Origin: Cannabis sativa | Lineage: Eukaryota > Streptophyta > Magnoliopsida > Rosales > Cannabaceae | DNA: 64,000 bases | Reading direction: 5' to 3' | NCBI RefSeq assembly: GCF_029168945.1 | Contig: NC_083608.1 | Location: 21,284,136-21,348,135, forward strand | Shown here: positions 14,301-26,866 of the stretch, piece after piece | How positions within the stretch are numbered: the first letter of the stretch is position 1 | How the letters are laid out: each line of letters opens with the position of its first letter | The notes under the pieces: model-generated | What the model saw: the letters and a program-made list of their open reading frames with translations, nothing else | Told to the model about the DNA's origin: nothing | Database searches by the model: none | Position numbers and translations under genes: made by a program

Positions 14301-15979
14301 CATAGCCGAGATCACCGGGATCCGAGATCCCTGAACCGAACCCACAAAAACGAACGGTTCTTCACTTTCTGGTTGGAAGACCACCATCTTCCTCTTGCAA
14401 TCAATGCTCGCCGAATATTTAGATAGGAAATCCATTCCTAAAATAATATCAAATTCGACTAAGCTCATCTCTATCAGATCAGCGCTCAACTCTCTACCAT
14501 CTATCCTGATCGGCATAGACCTAATCCACCTATTGGAGATAACCAATTCTCCGCCAGGTAACAGGGTTCCAAACCCTGACTCATATCTATCATAGGGTCT
14601 ACCCAACTTACTAAAGATTCTGGCCGCCACATAAGAACGTGTAGCCCCAGAATCAAACAACACTGAATAAAGCGAGTCGTTAATAAGAATCTGACCTGTA
14701 ACAACTGATGGGCTGGCATCTGCATCAGCCTGCGTGATCGCGAATACCCTGGCTGGAGTGGGCATCGCTGGAGCTCTCGGTGCCTCTGGCGGCGGGCCGG
14801 GGACATTCCCTCTTGAAGTGCCCGGGCATGCCACAATGAAAGCATCCCTGCCCCTTGCACTCTCCCCGATGATGCCTCTTGCAGATAGGGCACTCGGGAT
14901 AGGAGAAGCGAGTCTCATTACCACCAGGACGACTCCCTCTGTTCTGGTTCCCCCGGAACCTCTTGTTCTGACTCGAGCCGCCGGAAGCAGTGGGTGCCCT
15001 CTTCCTCTGATCAATGGCCGAACCACTACTCCCCCTGCTAAAGCCTGATGCAGGAGGGGTAGGAGCTCCGCCACCAACCGGAGTACTGGCTGCATCTGAC
15101 ATACATCCCACTGCGCCCTCAGCTCGCAGTGCCTTCTCCACCATCTGAGCGTAGGTGGTGCTGTCGTCAGTGGTAATCATCAGGTCATGCCTGATCTTGG
15201 GATTCAACCCGTCCAGATACTTCTCCTTCCTACTGAAGTCGGTCGGCACAATACCCGAGGCTAACCTCGCCAACCGGTCAAACTGAGTTGTATACTCAGT
15301 GACACTCATGTTCTCCCGCTGGGTCAGGTGAACGAATTCCTTTCTCTTGGCGCTTCTAACCGCCTCGTTGTAGTACTTCGCGTTGAAAAGTTCCTGGAAC
15401 CTCTCCCAAGTCATGGTGGTGACATCGTGAATGCCGAGACACCATGTCCCACCATACCAGGGCATCCTCCTGGAACTGAAATGTGGCGCACACCACTCTG
15501 TCGTTGCCGGTGACACCCATAAAGTTCAAGATTCTGGTGATCACCGTAAGCCACTGCTCGGCTTTCGACACATCTGGACCTCCCAGGAATACCGGAGGTG
15601 CTTGCTTCCGGAACCGCTCATACAAAGGTTCCAATCTGTGGGCCGCCACTACCATCTCGGCCTGGGCAGCAGGGGCAGGTGCCGCTGGAACTACTGGCAC
15701 TGGAACTGCAGGAGCACCCTGCTGTCTTAACCTCTGTATCTCGAGGTCTTGCTCTTCGATTCTGGCTTGCATCTCCGCAAACCGTAACTCCCAGTTCGGG
15801 GCTCCCTGATCGGCTGGGGGAGCCTGGGCAGCCTGTGGCGGGTTCTCATCACCCCGACCACGAGCCCTGCCTCGGGGACCTCTACCTCGGCCCCTAGCAG
15901 GTGGGGGAAACTGAGCTCCCTGTCCCTGATTCGACCCTACGGAGTTGCCCTGACTCCTCGTGGTCCGCCTGGCGTCCAT
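11290..15979 (-). pseudogene. Ty3/gypsy gag-pol polyprotein with several frameshifts
   Basis: Same gene as 4012-8699, from the ATG at 15977-15979 to TAG at 11290-11292. The protease-RT part is open through both sites broken in the other copy. Frame changes relative to that copy fall near 15432 (gag core), 14790 (between zinc knuckle and protease), 13250-13310 (RT/RNase H junction), 12826 (before integrase), 11790-11860 and 11585 (integrase tail). A compensated double shift near 12715-12770 rewrites about 20 residues. Nearly every break sits on a CTG or CAG trinucleotide that the other copy keeps intact, while the DNA between breaks is almost identical. Catalytic motifs of protease, RT, RNase H and integrase are all still visible. 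Confidence 0.92.
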
Positions 15980-16243
15980 CTAGCTAGAACCGCCTGCGAA
16001 ACCAAGAGTTGGCATATCAGGTCGTATTCAGGGCGAGCTTACTAATGCCGCTTAATTTGGAAATTAGAAATGAAACATGCGCCTATTCTACTATCGCTAC
16101 TAACATGCTTCCTAAGTACTTTTCTTTTTCATAACCGAATAAAATAAACTACTAAAGCAATAAAGGCTTGCGGAACCGTGAACCGAGCTAGCTGGCCGAT
16201 GATGATTGTACATGTCGTGACGATCTTCGGAAGACAACCTGGC

Positions 16244-16256
16244 GGCTCTGATACCA
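16244..16256 (-). other. Primer-binding site, initiator Met tRNA
   Basis: Third copy of the 13-base complement of initiator Met tRNA, three bases from the LTR edge at 16260. The leader to the gag ATG is 15980-16243. Confidence 0.93.
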
Positions 16257-16259
16257 AAT

Positions 16260-18559
16260 TGTAACACCCTAACTAACTTAGGCGTATTACGTGATTTTTA
16301 AACGTACTGTGCAGCTCGTTGCTAATCAACGAGGTTTATGGAAAAACGTGATTAATTAAAATTTTGCTTCTTCATTAACTTATAAACCATTTTACAAAAA
16401 GTTACGGGATCCCGATTTATAAAATATTTACAAACGTTTTCACTGTTCAACTTTTACATCAAAATAAAGTCGTCTAACGACAATTACAAAATCTCAGCCG
16501 TGCTGTCCCGAGGATCGTACGCTCCAGGCCTAACCGCCCCGACATGTACAATCCCATAAGCTCGTTCACGGTCCATCAGCAACTGCCTTGCCTTTACCTA
16601 CACATGCAACGTAAACTGTGAGTCGACAGACTCAGTAAGAAAAGCATAATAATATCATACATAAAACTGACTGCCGTGTCCAACACGATACTGAGTCCCG
16701 CCATCGCCATGTCCAACATGGTACCGAGCACTACCGCCATGTCCAACATGGTGCCGAGTTTTGAACGTTCGGGGGACGGTACTATTGACACGTAACAACT
16801 CGATCGGCCGAGCCGGTCATACTCCGGCGCTGGTCATACTCCGGCCTGTACCGACGTGTTACTATATCCTCCGATCGGTCGAACCGGTCATACTCCGGCC
16901 GCTGGTCATACTCCGGCTGTACCGACGGGATACGTCAATAGCACGGAACCACCAACCAAGTGTCAGCCTGATCGGTCAAACCGGTCATACTCCGGCTGCT
17001 GGTCATACTCCAGCCTGTACCGACGTGACAGGGTTGGATGGTTCGAAGCCTAATACATATCTAATGTAATCTAACAGGCTTCCTACATGCACGCTAAACA
17101 TGTAATCTACATATGCATACTGTTATACTAATCTTACCTGGATTCCGATTTCAGGTGTGCCGGTCAACCCGACCGGAACCGAAGCCGAACGGCGGATTAC
17201 TGGCTCCTAAACCATAAAAATCACAACGCTATAAGCGATATGCTAAATCACTTCCCGGGGACTAAAACTCGAAACTAAAAGTTTCCCTATCGATAAAAAG
17301 CATGGCAATACCCCTAAAAACCCAAAAACGAGGAAAACTAGGGTTCGGAAAAATCCCCCATCCGGAAGTCCGGTTGCCCAACCGGAATTCCGGTTCGGGA
17401 AAATACGAACCCCCATCCGAATTCCGGATGCTCAACCGGAATTCCGGTTCCTCGCAGGCAGCAACCAAAATTTCCCATATCTTGACCAATTCGAACCCAA
17501 TTGATCCCAAACTTTCCAGACCTCCTCTATAGGTCCTAAATGACCATTCCAAGGCCTCAAACCTACCCAGAAACCTCACAAGCAAAATTCACCATTAAAG
17601 ACCAAGCTTTGAGTTCAAGAACTCAAACTTGGTTAAACCCACTAACATGCATCCCAGCCTAGTTAATTCTACTTAACTAAGCATATAATCACCTCAGAAA
17701 ACATACAGAAACACCCAACAATTTCACAGCAACATATTCACACATTTTCCTTCAAAAATCATACTTTTTCACATACAAATTAAGAGCTTGAACAATCCTA
17801 ACTAACAAGCAATCAAACAACTCAATCATCATCAAAATAATCATGCTTTGAACCCTAGAAAAATAACAAAACCACAGCAGCAACAAATACTCAAAACTCA
17901 TGCATGCATCATCATTTTTCACATAGTTTTTCAAGAAATTAAAGGAGGAGAGACATGAACCAACCTAGCTTGAGATGAACCCTAAGAGATGATGAACAAC
18001 AAGCCAAAATCCAAGGAGAAAAATCCCCTCCTTGCTGCACAAGGTTTGGCCGAAAGAGAGAGAGAGAGTTGTGTGTGTGTGAGTTTTTGAAATTTCCTTT
18101 AAAATGACTAAGTGTTGAAAATGTGAGTAAAAGAGAATAAAAGCCATATATCACATTTATTTCAGCCAAATAATCACATAAATAATTATTTATTTTCCAA
18201 TTAATAAATCATACAAAACAAAACACTAATGGGGCAAAAAGACCATTTTGCCCCTCCACCATAAAATCACATAATTCATACTAAAGGGGTATTTTTGGGA
18301 CATTCTAAATTCCCGGCCATTCCCGACATTCCCAATGTCTAAACCCGTCCCCAAAATACTAACATACTAAGTTGTGATTTCTACTGAGCCAAACGCCGCG
18401 TTCCAAAATACCGGACACCGGAAATGCGAAATATAAAAACTGCTGATAACATACTCATGCATAACTGAATTCCATAATAAATTATTTAAATAGCTATAAA
18501 TAATTTCCTGATTAACATAATTAACTGCTAATTTCCAAATTAACTAAGCGGGCTTTACA
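16260..18559 (-). repeat. Gypsy LTR, copy 3 (5' LTR of the rightmost unit)
   Basis: 2300 bp, TG...CA, and the true 5' boundary of the array in its own orientation. The last base, 18559, abuts LINE 5' sequence. It differs from copy 2 at many CTG/CAG positions, for example 16800-16920 and 17165-17190, where CTG reads CCG. Confidence 0.93.
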
Positions 18560-18738
18560 GTTGGGATTTCCAACTTGGACTAATGTCCATCCGAACCAGT
18601 GCCCTACTTTATTCGTTTCTTTTGACTTGATTTTAGTCTTGTCAACTCAATCTTAAAGCTAAGGTTTGTTTTTCTTTGCAAAGGTAGTTGCTTTTACTGT
18701 TTCATTTCAGTACTATTTTCTCACTCTTAGTGCAAGCA

Positions 18739-20838
18739 ATGGAGGATAACAGTGTTCCACCACGTGAGCCCATACCTGAGGAAGTTATTCCTACTGATGG
18801 GGCCCCTGAAGTTATGGTTTTAGAAGATCCGCCTCACCTACCACAATCAACCGAAGTTAATATGGAAGGAGCCTTTAATGATACAGCAGAGGAGTTGGTG
18901 GTCTCACCCATCAACGGTAATGTTAATAAACCAAATGAAGATATAGAAGTACTGCGTAACAACTTCTTGGAGTCCATGTCCCTGGAACTTGAACCGGACT
19001 TTGAACTAACTGCTGAAGTTGTTAACTCTGGTGTGCTGGTCAGTTTTTTGGGTGGAAAAGGAGTCTCCAGGTCTAGACTCAAGGATATTTTGAACCAGAT
19101 ATGGAAGCTGAAGGGATTTTGGAAACTCAAGACAATGAAACCGGGCGTTTGGGGTATCTTTTTCGATAAACAAGAGGACTGTACAACAATACTAAGAAGC
19201 AGACCATGGATCATTAATGGGAAGCTCTTGATAATCAGGGAATGGCCTGCTGATGGGGACTGGTTTAATATGGATATGGGCTTAGCAGTGTTTTGGGTCA
19301 TGGCTTCGGGATTGCCCACTCCGTACCTTAATGCCGTTAATACTCGAACGATCGCTTCGAAAGCAGGGCGTTTCATTGGAGGCGACTTAGCAAATCAACG
19401 CACCATCACGAGAAGGGGCTTTCTAAAGTTTCAAGTGGAGATAAACACCTCTTTTCAACTTATCTCTGGTTTTTTTCTTGATATAAAAAGGGGAAGGAAA
19501 GAGTGGATACAATTTCGGTATTTCAAACTCCCCAAGTTGTGTTATAATTGTGGCTATCTCGGACATGATAAGAAGGCTTGTTTCCGTTCCACAGCCTATG
19601 CCTTTCCGCCTCAAGGTGATGCGGTCCCAGCTTATGGACCGTGGATGAAGGCTGAATCTGCTATCTACAGCTGTTTTAACACTCGGAATCAGCTTGACTT
19701 CTACAGAGAGGACGTGGGTCGGACTGTAACTCCGGCGAGAGTTCCCCCAGCGGCTGTTACACAGTCGAAACCCACGGGAAACCGTCTCAGTGTTTCTCCG
19801 GTGAGAGACCCTCTGGGTATTGACCCGAAGTCCAAAGCGTTTGGAAAACGACCCATTATCGATAGTGGTGGAAAGCAGGGCCTGCCTGTCAAAGCTCAAT
19901 CGAAACCAATGAGGAAGGTGATCAGGGTCAATAATAATGGCTCAGGAACTGTTTTAGGCAAACATTTGAAAGTGGTGGAAAAAACTAGTGAGAAACCGGT
20001 GGATAAAGGCAAAGGTCTTATGGCTTCTGGTGCTCAAGGTACAAGGCATTTTGGAATGGGAAGGAAAACACGCTCAGTCTCTCCTAGACCTTTGCAAAGA
20101 CATTATCAAGGTAATAATCGTACCTTTACTGATGATGACATTTTAAAAAAATTTTCTTCTAGGCCCCCACCAAATCCTGCTGACAATGGTATTCTCACCA
20201 CTATCATGGCTAATATTGGGCCTACTTATGACCAAATGGTGGACAAGGCCCATGCTGAACTTTGCCAATCTAGACAGCCCCATAAACACCCAGAACCCAC
20301 CCATTTTCCTTGGCCCATCTATGCTGAAGAAATAGGCTTGGCTGAAGAGCTAATGGGCCCAGCTCCAGTTGATAAGTTTGAGCCCATTCCCACCCTCTTT
20401 CATGACCCAGTGGATGTTTCGGACTTAGTCCATCACTGCCCTCAACCTCGAAAAAGGAAGGCTAGCCTAACCTTGATCCCATATGTCCAACACACAGAAG
20501 AGAATACGATTGAATTTACCACAGAAGTGCCTGATCTTCCCAAATTCTCTCCAGCGCCCAACTCCCCTTTTAAAATGGGGTCTGGGGCATCATCTTCTTC
20601 CTTGAAAAATGACAAACGCAGAAGAAAAGGGTCTCGTTTAAAGAAGGTTGTGGCAATGGAAGAAAGTTCTCGAGATAATGAACCTGTTAATGAAGATGCT
20701 TCGGTTTCACATGTTCATGATGATAATCCGAAAAATCTTCTTGATACTCTTAATTTGATAGAAGTTCATGTTGAAAGCTCTCAAAATTTTCCGACGGGCG
20801 AGGAGGCGGCCCTTATCAAGCCCCCCCAAGCCCCATGA
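18739..20838 (+). CDS. LINE ORF1 protein, DUF4283 and CCHC zinc knuckle
   Basis: About 699 aa from the ATG at 18739 (MEDNSVPP). The frame is open upstream to a TTG at 18688, but no earlier ATG is seen. It holds the DUF4283 fold typical of plant LINE ORF1 (conserved stretch from [14 protein letters not shown] to KLLIIREW, about residues 100-180) and a zinc knuckle [14 protein letters not shown] near residue 270. The C-terminal 400 residues are low-complexity, rich in Pro, Ser and basic residues. ORF1 proteins bind element RNA in the ribonucleoprotein particle. Its TGA at 20836-20838 overlaps the ORF2 ATG in the string ATGA, suggesting termination-reinitiation of translation. The ORF has no stops, unlike ORF2. 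Confidence 0.85.
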   Translation: MEDNSVPPREPIPEEVIPTDGAPEVMVLEDPPHLPQSTEVNMEGAFNDTAEELVVSPINGNVNKPNEDIEVLRNNFLESMSLELEPDFELTAEVVNSGVLVSFLGGKGVSRSRLKDILNQIWKLKGFWKLKTMKPGVWGIFFDKQEDCTTILRSRPWIINGKLLIIREWPADGDWFNMDMGLAVFWVMASGLPTPYLNAVNTRTIASKAGRFIGGDLANQRTITRRGFLKFQVEINTSFQLISGFFLDIKRGRKEWIQFRYFKLPKLCYNCGYLGHDKKACFRSTAYAFPPQGDAVPAYGPWMKAESAIYSCFNTRNQLDFYREDVGRTVTPARVPPAAVTQSKPTGNRLSVSPVRDPLGIDPKSKAFGKRPIIDSGGKQGLPVKAQSKPMRKVIRVNNNGSGTVLGKHLKVVEKTSEKPVDKGKGLMASGAQGTRHFGMGRKTRSVSPRPLQRHYQGNNRTFTDDDILKKFSSRPPPNPADNGILTTIMANIGPTYDQMVDKAHAELCQSRQPHKHPEPTHFPWPIYAEEIGLAEELMGPAPVDKFEPIPTLFHDPVDVSDLVHHCPQPRKRKASLTLIPYVQHTEENTIEFTTEVPDLPKFSPAPNSPFKMGSGASSSSLKNDKRRRKGSRLKKVVAMEESSRDNEPVNEDASVSHVHDDNPKNLLDTLNLIEVHVESSQNFPTGEEAALIKPPQAP

Positions 20839-23800
20839 AGTGCCTATCGTGGAATTGTCGGGGCCTCGCGAGAGACCCGACACCCCAAGCTATTTTGGCT
20901 AGGGTCAGTAGGTACAAGGTAGATTGTGTTTTCTTGATGGAGACTAAAGTTAGTAATAAGATTATGGAAGAGATGGCTAGAAAGTTGGGTTTTTCTAACA
21001 TGGAGTGTGTGGGTGCTATTGGTTTGACTGGGGGCTCTTGTTTAATGTGGAACAATAACATAAAATTGGATGTTAACTATTTCTCTGAAGGTTTTTTTGA
21101 AGCTACGGTATGTGATGTTCAAAACAATTTTCAATGGAAATTCTTTGCGATCTATGGTACTCCTTACATGAGTGCAAAAGAAGTTTTTTGGAAAAGTATG
21201 GAAGAGGAATTCTCTGCTTGTCGATTTCCTTGGATGTTGATAGGCGATTTAAATTGTATTCGTTCTCAAGAGGAGAAGGTTGGAGGTCGAAAGGTTTCCT
21301 CGGTAGATACTAAATGGTTGAGTTCCTTCATGGATAGGACGGGAGGCATTGATTTGCAATTCATTGGTAACAAGTTCACTTGGCAAAATAATAGATTTTC
21401 GGGAGGCCTAATTAGAGAGAGACTCGATAGAGCGCTATGTTCGCCGGATTGGATGTTGGAATATGCTTCAGCTGGGGTCAGGAATTTGCCTATTTCAATA
21501 TCGGATCATGCACCCATAGTATTCGATTCTCATCTTTTTGCTGCCAAGGGATTTATTCCCTTCCGTTACTTTAAAGTATGGTCTCGAGAGGAGTCGTGTC
21601 AGAGGGAAATAGAGATTGCCTGGTCTGTCTCGGATGTTAATGCTACTGCTGCCTTCATTCGCAATATTCATCAAACTAGAACGGCCTTACAGAGTTGGAA
21701 AAAGAATCATTGTGAAGTAAAAGAAGGGGACATTAAAAAAATGGAAAATAGATTGGCTTGGATTCAAAACCAACCTAATCTAGATATGTTCAGAGAAGAA
21801 GAGGCGGCTATACACTTAAAACTGGCAATTTCATGGTCCAAGCTTGAGAGTATGTGGAGACAAAAGTCTAGGGAGACGTGGCTGGCTTTGGGGGATCGTA
21901 ACACCAGATTTTTTCATGCCGCAACAGTCATACGAAAGCGAAGAAATAGTATTTGGGCGATCAAGGATAGAGATGGTAAGGTGTGGAAGGATCGGAAGCA
22001 CATTGCCGATGTTGTCAACCAATACTTCATGAACCTTTTCACGACGGATAGACCGAGTATTGATGGAAGCTTTGAAGATCTGTTTGCTAAAAAAATTGAC
22101 ATTGATACAAATGTTAACTTTGCAAAGATCCCTTCGGATAAAGAAATCAAGGAAACAGTGTTTGGTTTACACCCTCTCAAGGCCCCGGGACCAGACGGCT
22201 TTTCAGGATGCTTCTTTCGAAAGTACTGGGATGTAGTTGGGGCTAATCTCATTGCCACGATTCAAGAATTCTTCATCAGTGGAATTATGAATCCTAAACT
22301 CAACGACACATTCATTTGCCTCATTCCAAAAGTGGATTTCCCTATGAGTATGGATCAATTTAGACCGATAAGTTTATGCAATTTCTCCTATAAGGTTATT
22401 GCAAAAATCTTATCAAATAGATTGAGACCTCTTATGAATGAGTTGATTTCTCCTCTTCAATCGGCCTTCATTCCTGGTAGGTGGATAGGAGAATCATCTA
22501 TCCTTACCCAGGAGATTATTCATAAAATTCGTCATAAGCAAGGTAAGGGTGGTCTTATGGCGGTGAAACTCGATATGCACAAGGCGTATGATAAAATAGA
22601 ATGGGATTTCCTTGATAAAGTTCTAAGTGCTAACGGTTTTGATGAAAGAAGCAGGAAGTTATTGATGTCATGTGTTACAAGTGTATCTTACTCAGTCCTT
22701 TTGAATGGAAGCCCGCTTAAAAAGATAATTCCTCAGAGAGGTTTGCGTCAAGGAGATCCCATGTCCCCTTTCTTATTCCTCCTCTGTCAGGAAGTGTTCT
22801 CTAAACTCATCCAAAGGGCTGAAGAGAGTGGTTCTGTACATGGCATTAAGATTGCTCAAGCAGCCCCCCCAATATCCCACCTTATGTTTGCGGATGACAC
22901 GATTCTGTTTGCTCGAGCAAATGAAAACGAAGCAAGGAAACTTCTAGAATGCATAACCATTTATGAAAAGTGGTCGGGTCAATCTTGTAGCAAACCAAAG
23001 TCTAGTGTTTTGTTCTCTAGTAACATCTGCAGCAGAAGAAGAGAAAACTTGTTAAACACATTGAATTTTGTCCAAGTAAGAGGGGAAGAAAGGCATTTGG
23101 GTAATCCTTTTGTTTTTAAAAGGAGGAAAAAGGAGGATTACATAAGACTTAAAGAAAGTATGCTGAAGAAATTGGAAGGTTGGAAAGTGAAGCTACTATC
23201 ACAAGCAGGGCGCCTAACCTTAATCAAATCCGTGACTTCTGCAATGCCTATCTATTCGATGTCTACTTCTAAGCTTCCCCTGTCTACTTGCCGTGAGTTG
23301 GACGCTTTAATGAGGAAGTTTTGGTGGTTGGGAAATGTTGATAAAAACTGATTTATGGCATTCAAGGCGTGGGATAAAGTCTGTCAACCGAAGAGCTCTG
23401 GGGGTTTGGGTTTAAGGAAGTGTGAAGATATGAACAAAGCGCTATTATCCAAGTTAGCTTAGAGTCTTGCAACTCAGGCAGAAAAACCGTGGGTTTCTTG
23501 CTTGCTTGGAAAATACTGCTACAATGAAAATTTCTGGGGTGTCAAGCCAAAAAGCAGTGACTCCTTCCAATGGAAATGTATCTTGGATACCAGAACAACG
23601 ATTCTAAAAGGGTCATTGTCAGTCGCAGCCTCAGGTTTCTCAATCAATTTCTGGAACCAACCATGGATCCCTTGGCTAGATTATACAGAATTTGTAGCAC
23701 TAATGGAAAGTCTCAAAGGAAGAGGTTTTACTGTCCAAACCTTGGGGGATGTCTCACAAGGTAATGAATGGAATGAAGAGGTTATTAATCAGATTTTTGG

Positions 23801-24938
23801 AGAAGAGTTGGGGAGGCGTATTATCAGCATTCCTAGAATCCCAATTCCCTACAAGGATCAGATTTTTTGGAAGCAAAATCCAGCAGGTATGTTTTCAGTG
23901 AAAGCTGCCTATTTGACAGAAAATTCAGATAGATTTGCACCAGAAAAGAAGCTTTGGAAATGGATCTGGGAACCGGGCATACATCCCAGAATTTCAGTGT
24001 TTCTCTGGAGAGTTCTAAGTGAAGCACTTCCTACAAAGAACCGCCTCTGTTTTCTGCAAGAAAAAGTTTGCAATTTATGTGAAATGGAAGAAGAAAGTGC
24101 TTGTCATTTATTCTGGAAGTGTAGTTTTTCAAAAGCAATTTGGTTTGGTAGTCGGATGGCTTTGAAATTCGACAATCTATCTGGAGCTGATATGTTCAGT
24201 ATGATGGAGAATGCTATTCAACAACTGGAATGTGTGGATAGAAAGGAGTTGTTAATTTACCTGGGGTGCATTATGACAGAAATATGGAATCAGAGAAATG
24301 CCCTTTGTATACAGAGTCAGATTGGTAATACGCAATTGGCTTTGTCTACAATTGGAAGAAAGATGGAGGATTTCATGGCAGCCCTGTCCTCAAGTCACAG
24401 CTGCAACGGAGGAGTTAGAGATGATCTGGGATGTTAGGATTCAATTGAATCCTTTGTCTCGAGAAGCAATCAAACCGGTGCTGTGTACAGGCATTTTGTG
24501 TTGACTGATGCATCGTGGGTGAAGGGTACTGCTGGTATTGCTGCAATCACAGTGGACGTATCAACCGGTTGTTGGTTTGTTAATTCGCAAAAGATGCAGG
24601 TACAGTCGGTCTTGGAAGCGGAGTTACATGCTATCTACCTAGCTTTGCAGAGGGCATTCGAAAATGGTTGGCACGAAGTTTGTGTCTTGTCTGACTCAAA
24701 AATAGCAGTGCAGGCCTTGACAACAAAATCTATTCCAGATTGGAGAGTAGCTAGAGTTTTTTATCTAATTCTGAACTTGTCTAAAAAGTTTCATCTGTGT
24801 TGTTTTAATTTTATTAAGCGTAGTAGTAATTCTGTGGCTGATGGTGTAGCTAAAAACGCTAGGATCTCTAGTAATTTAGCAGTTTTGTATCAAGGGGAGG
24901 GCAATCCCCCGGTGATTCCCATCATTTTTATGATTTAA
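20835..24938 (+). pseudogene. LINE ORF2: endonuclease, RT and RNase H, three nonsense codons
   Basis: One frame runs from the ATG at 20835 to TAA at 24936-24938 (about 1367 codons), broken only by TGA at 23349, TAG at 23460 and TAG at 24435. Domains: an apurinic-like endonuclease ([28 protein letters not shown]) in roughly the first 230 residues; RT ([49 protein letters not shown], catalytic FADD near 22890); a zinc-binding region with CNLC...HLFWKC near 24070-24120; and C-terminal RNase H (LTDASW, LEAELHAI, LSDSKIAV, NSVADGVAK). The second stop replaces a Trp expected in this family. The domains themselves look intact, so inactivation is recent. The first stop would keep endonuclease and RT but lose the rest. 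Confidence 0.9.
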
Positions 24939-24963
24939 TGAACAAGAAGTTCTTTCAAAAAAA

Positions 24964-26544
24964 GCTTTGTTGCAAAATATCTGTTGGAGAAACTTGTAAA
25001 TGAGAATAACCATAAATAATCTGAAAATAAAACATTAAGAATTAGAAATAACAATAAAAAATAATAATATTAAAAAATGAATTGTCATTGTCATGTAATA
25101 TGAACATAGAACATCAAAATTAGAAAGGAAAAAAAAACATAACAAAAACTTAAAAATTATGAGTAGATACAAAACTTCAACTTGAGTATAGGATATTATA
25201 TATAAACATAAACCAATAAGAACAATGCAAAGAATACAAATAGTTTTTTTTTTTTTTTATTTAATGGAAGAATAAGAATAGTTTTAATAATTAAATATAG
25301 AATAAATACAAATAATATTTGTTTAATGAAGGAATACAAATAATTTTAATATTTAATAATGAAATCTTAATATAATCATAAACGAAAAGAGTTAGACAAA
25401 GAATACAAATAGTTTATTTTTTGTTACAAACTTTTATTTTTATGTGATAATAAAAATTCTAAATAATAAGAAAAATGAAGATATTAGAAAAAAAAAATAT
25501 AATAAAAAAAACTCATATGCAGTACCACATCAGCCTCCTATATCATTCTCCATTATTATTATTATTATTATTATTATTGATAGAAAGAGTAAAAGATGAT
25601 GATAGTTACAATTTATAATTGTATTAATATATCATTATTATTGTTATGTTATTATTATTATTAAGAGATAGAAAAATAATTTAGGCCTAAGAGATTGTTC
25701 ATATTCATATTAATTATTATTAAATTATTAGGTAACTAATTATGTGTTGTAACTTACTTATTATTAATTAGTTGTTATCATCTTTTGTATTTTAATAAAG
25801 AAAATAGAATATTAAAAGAAGATGATACCATCTTTTTAAGAAAATAGTTAAATAGCTATAAACTATTTTGAGAGTGCCACATCATCCTTTTGAAACTCTT
25901 CTTTATATATATATATATTGATATTGATATATACGTACAATATAATTGGAAGCCTAAAGATTATACAGAATAAATAAAAAGTAAAACTGTTAATCGCTTA
26001 TAATTAAATCATAACTATAGGTATGTGTGTTTTAGCTTGGTTATGCTCATTACATTTTAAAATTTGTAGAATAGTTGATTAATGTATATGTGCATGCGCA
26101 TAAATATTTTTTTTAACAAAAATAAAATATGAAACACTAAAAAAGTGAAAATAGATTAAAAAAAAATATGTAACACATTACCTTAATTTTTTTTATTTTG
26201 TTCTGTGTGTATTTTTTCAACATGCATATGAGTATTTTTTTTAGATAAAATATGACAAAAAGTATTTATAGTAAAATATATATCACCTAAAATTATGTTG
26301 TTTCTTGGAGAAATGATGTATTTTTCAAAGAAAAAAAAATATTTTCATGTTATCTATAGATATAAATATATATAAAAAAAACTTAATTAACTGAGTTGTT
26401 ACATGAAAAAATTATGAAAAAATATATTGAGTCATTATGTCAATGGTTGTTGTAAATATATTATACAAAGATAAAGGAACATGAAAAGATATAAAAATGA
26501 CCAATTTTTTTAAAAAAATTTGCCTTTGTTAATGATAACTTAAA
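24964..26544. other. AT-rich spacer with a Helitron-like 5' end
   Basis: No coding potential is visible. The stretch is strongly A+T with short (ATT)n near 25555-25578. At 25874-25918 it holds GTGCCACATCATCC followed by a T-rich stretch and (TA)n, the first of seven such signatures that look like minus-strand Helitron 5' ends. Confidence 0.6.
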
Positions 26545-26824
26545 ATTTAATATTATTTAAATTGATAGTAAATAGTATCGTCATTTGTTAGTATAGATAA
26601 TTATGTATTTTTATGAATATAAAGTAAATAAAAATATGAAATTATCACAAAATAGAAAAGGTAGATAGAATGAAATGTAGAATGATTTAATATTATTTAA
26701 ATTGATAGTAAATAGTATCGTCATTTGTTAGTATAGATAATTATGTAATTTTATGAATATAAAGTAAATAAAAATATGAAATTATCACAAAATAGAAAAG
26801 GTAGATAGAATGAAATGTAGAATG
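26545..26824. repeat. Tandem duplication, 2 x 140 bp
   Basis: 26545-26684 and 26685-26824 are nearly identical (TATTATTTAA recurs at 26551 and 26691), with one visible T/A difference. No ORF. A Helitron-like signature follows directly at 26822-26866. Confidence 0.88.
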
Positions 26825-26866
26825 CCACATAATTTCTCTAATACCTTCCTTTATTTAAATATATAG

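Larger units (their letters stand above)
1..18559 (-). mobile_element. Head-to-tail Ty3/gypsy LTR retrotransposon array
   Basis: Three LTRs of about 2.3 kb (1715-4010, 8982-11288, 16260-18559) alternate with two complete interiors (4011-8981, 11289-16259) and one partial interior (1-1714). Position 1 matches 7262 and 14541, giving a period of about 7.27 kb. All copies read on the minus strand. Each interior has the initiator-Met primer site beside its right-hand LTR, and the two complete interiors have a purine tract beside their left-hand LTR. Neighbouring units share an LTR, as expected from unequal recombination between LTRs. The pol domain order (protease, RT, RNase H, integrase) is that of Ty3/gypsy. 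The integrase tail and long LTRs suggest a chromovirus of the Tekay/Del type; that placement is inference. The right edge abuts LINE DNA; the left edge is outside the window, so the target duplication (expected GTTGG, 18560-18564) cannot be confirmed. Confidence 0.93.
18560..24963 (+). mobile_element. L1-type plant LINE retrotransposon
   Basis: A non-LTR element with ORF1 (18739-20838) and ORF2 (20835-24938) on the plus strand, followed by a 3' end TCTTTC and seven A at 24957-24963. 18560-18738 is the visible 5' untranslated part; its true 5' end may lie beyond the gypsy array if that array inserted into it. The order of gag-like ORF1, endonuclease, RT, zinc-binding region and RNase H is standard for plant L1 elements. 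No target duplication could be identified because the left end is covered. Confidence 0.9.
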
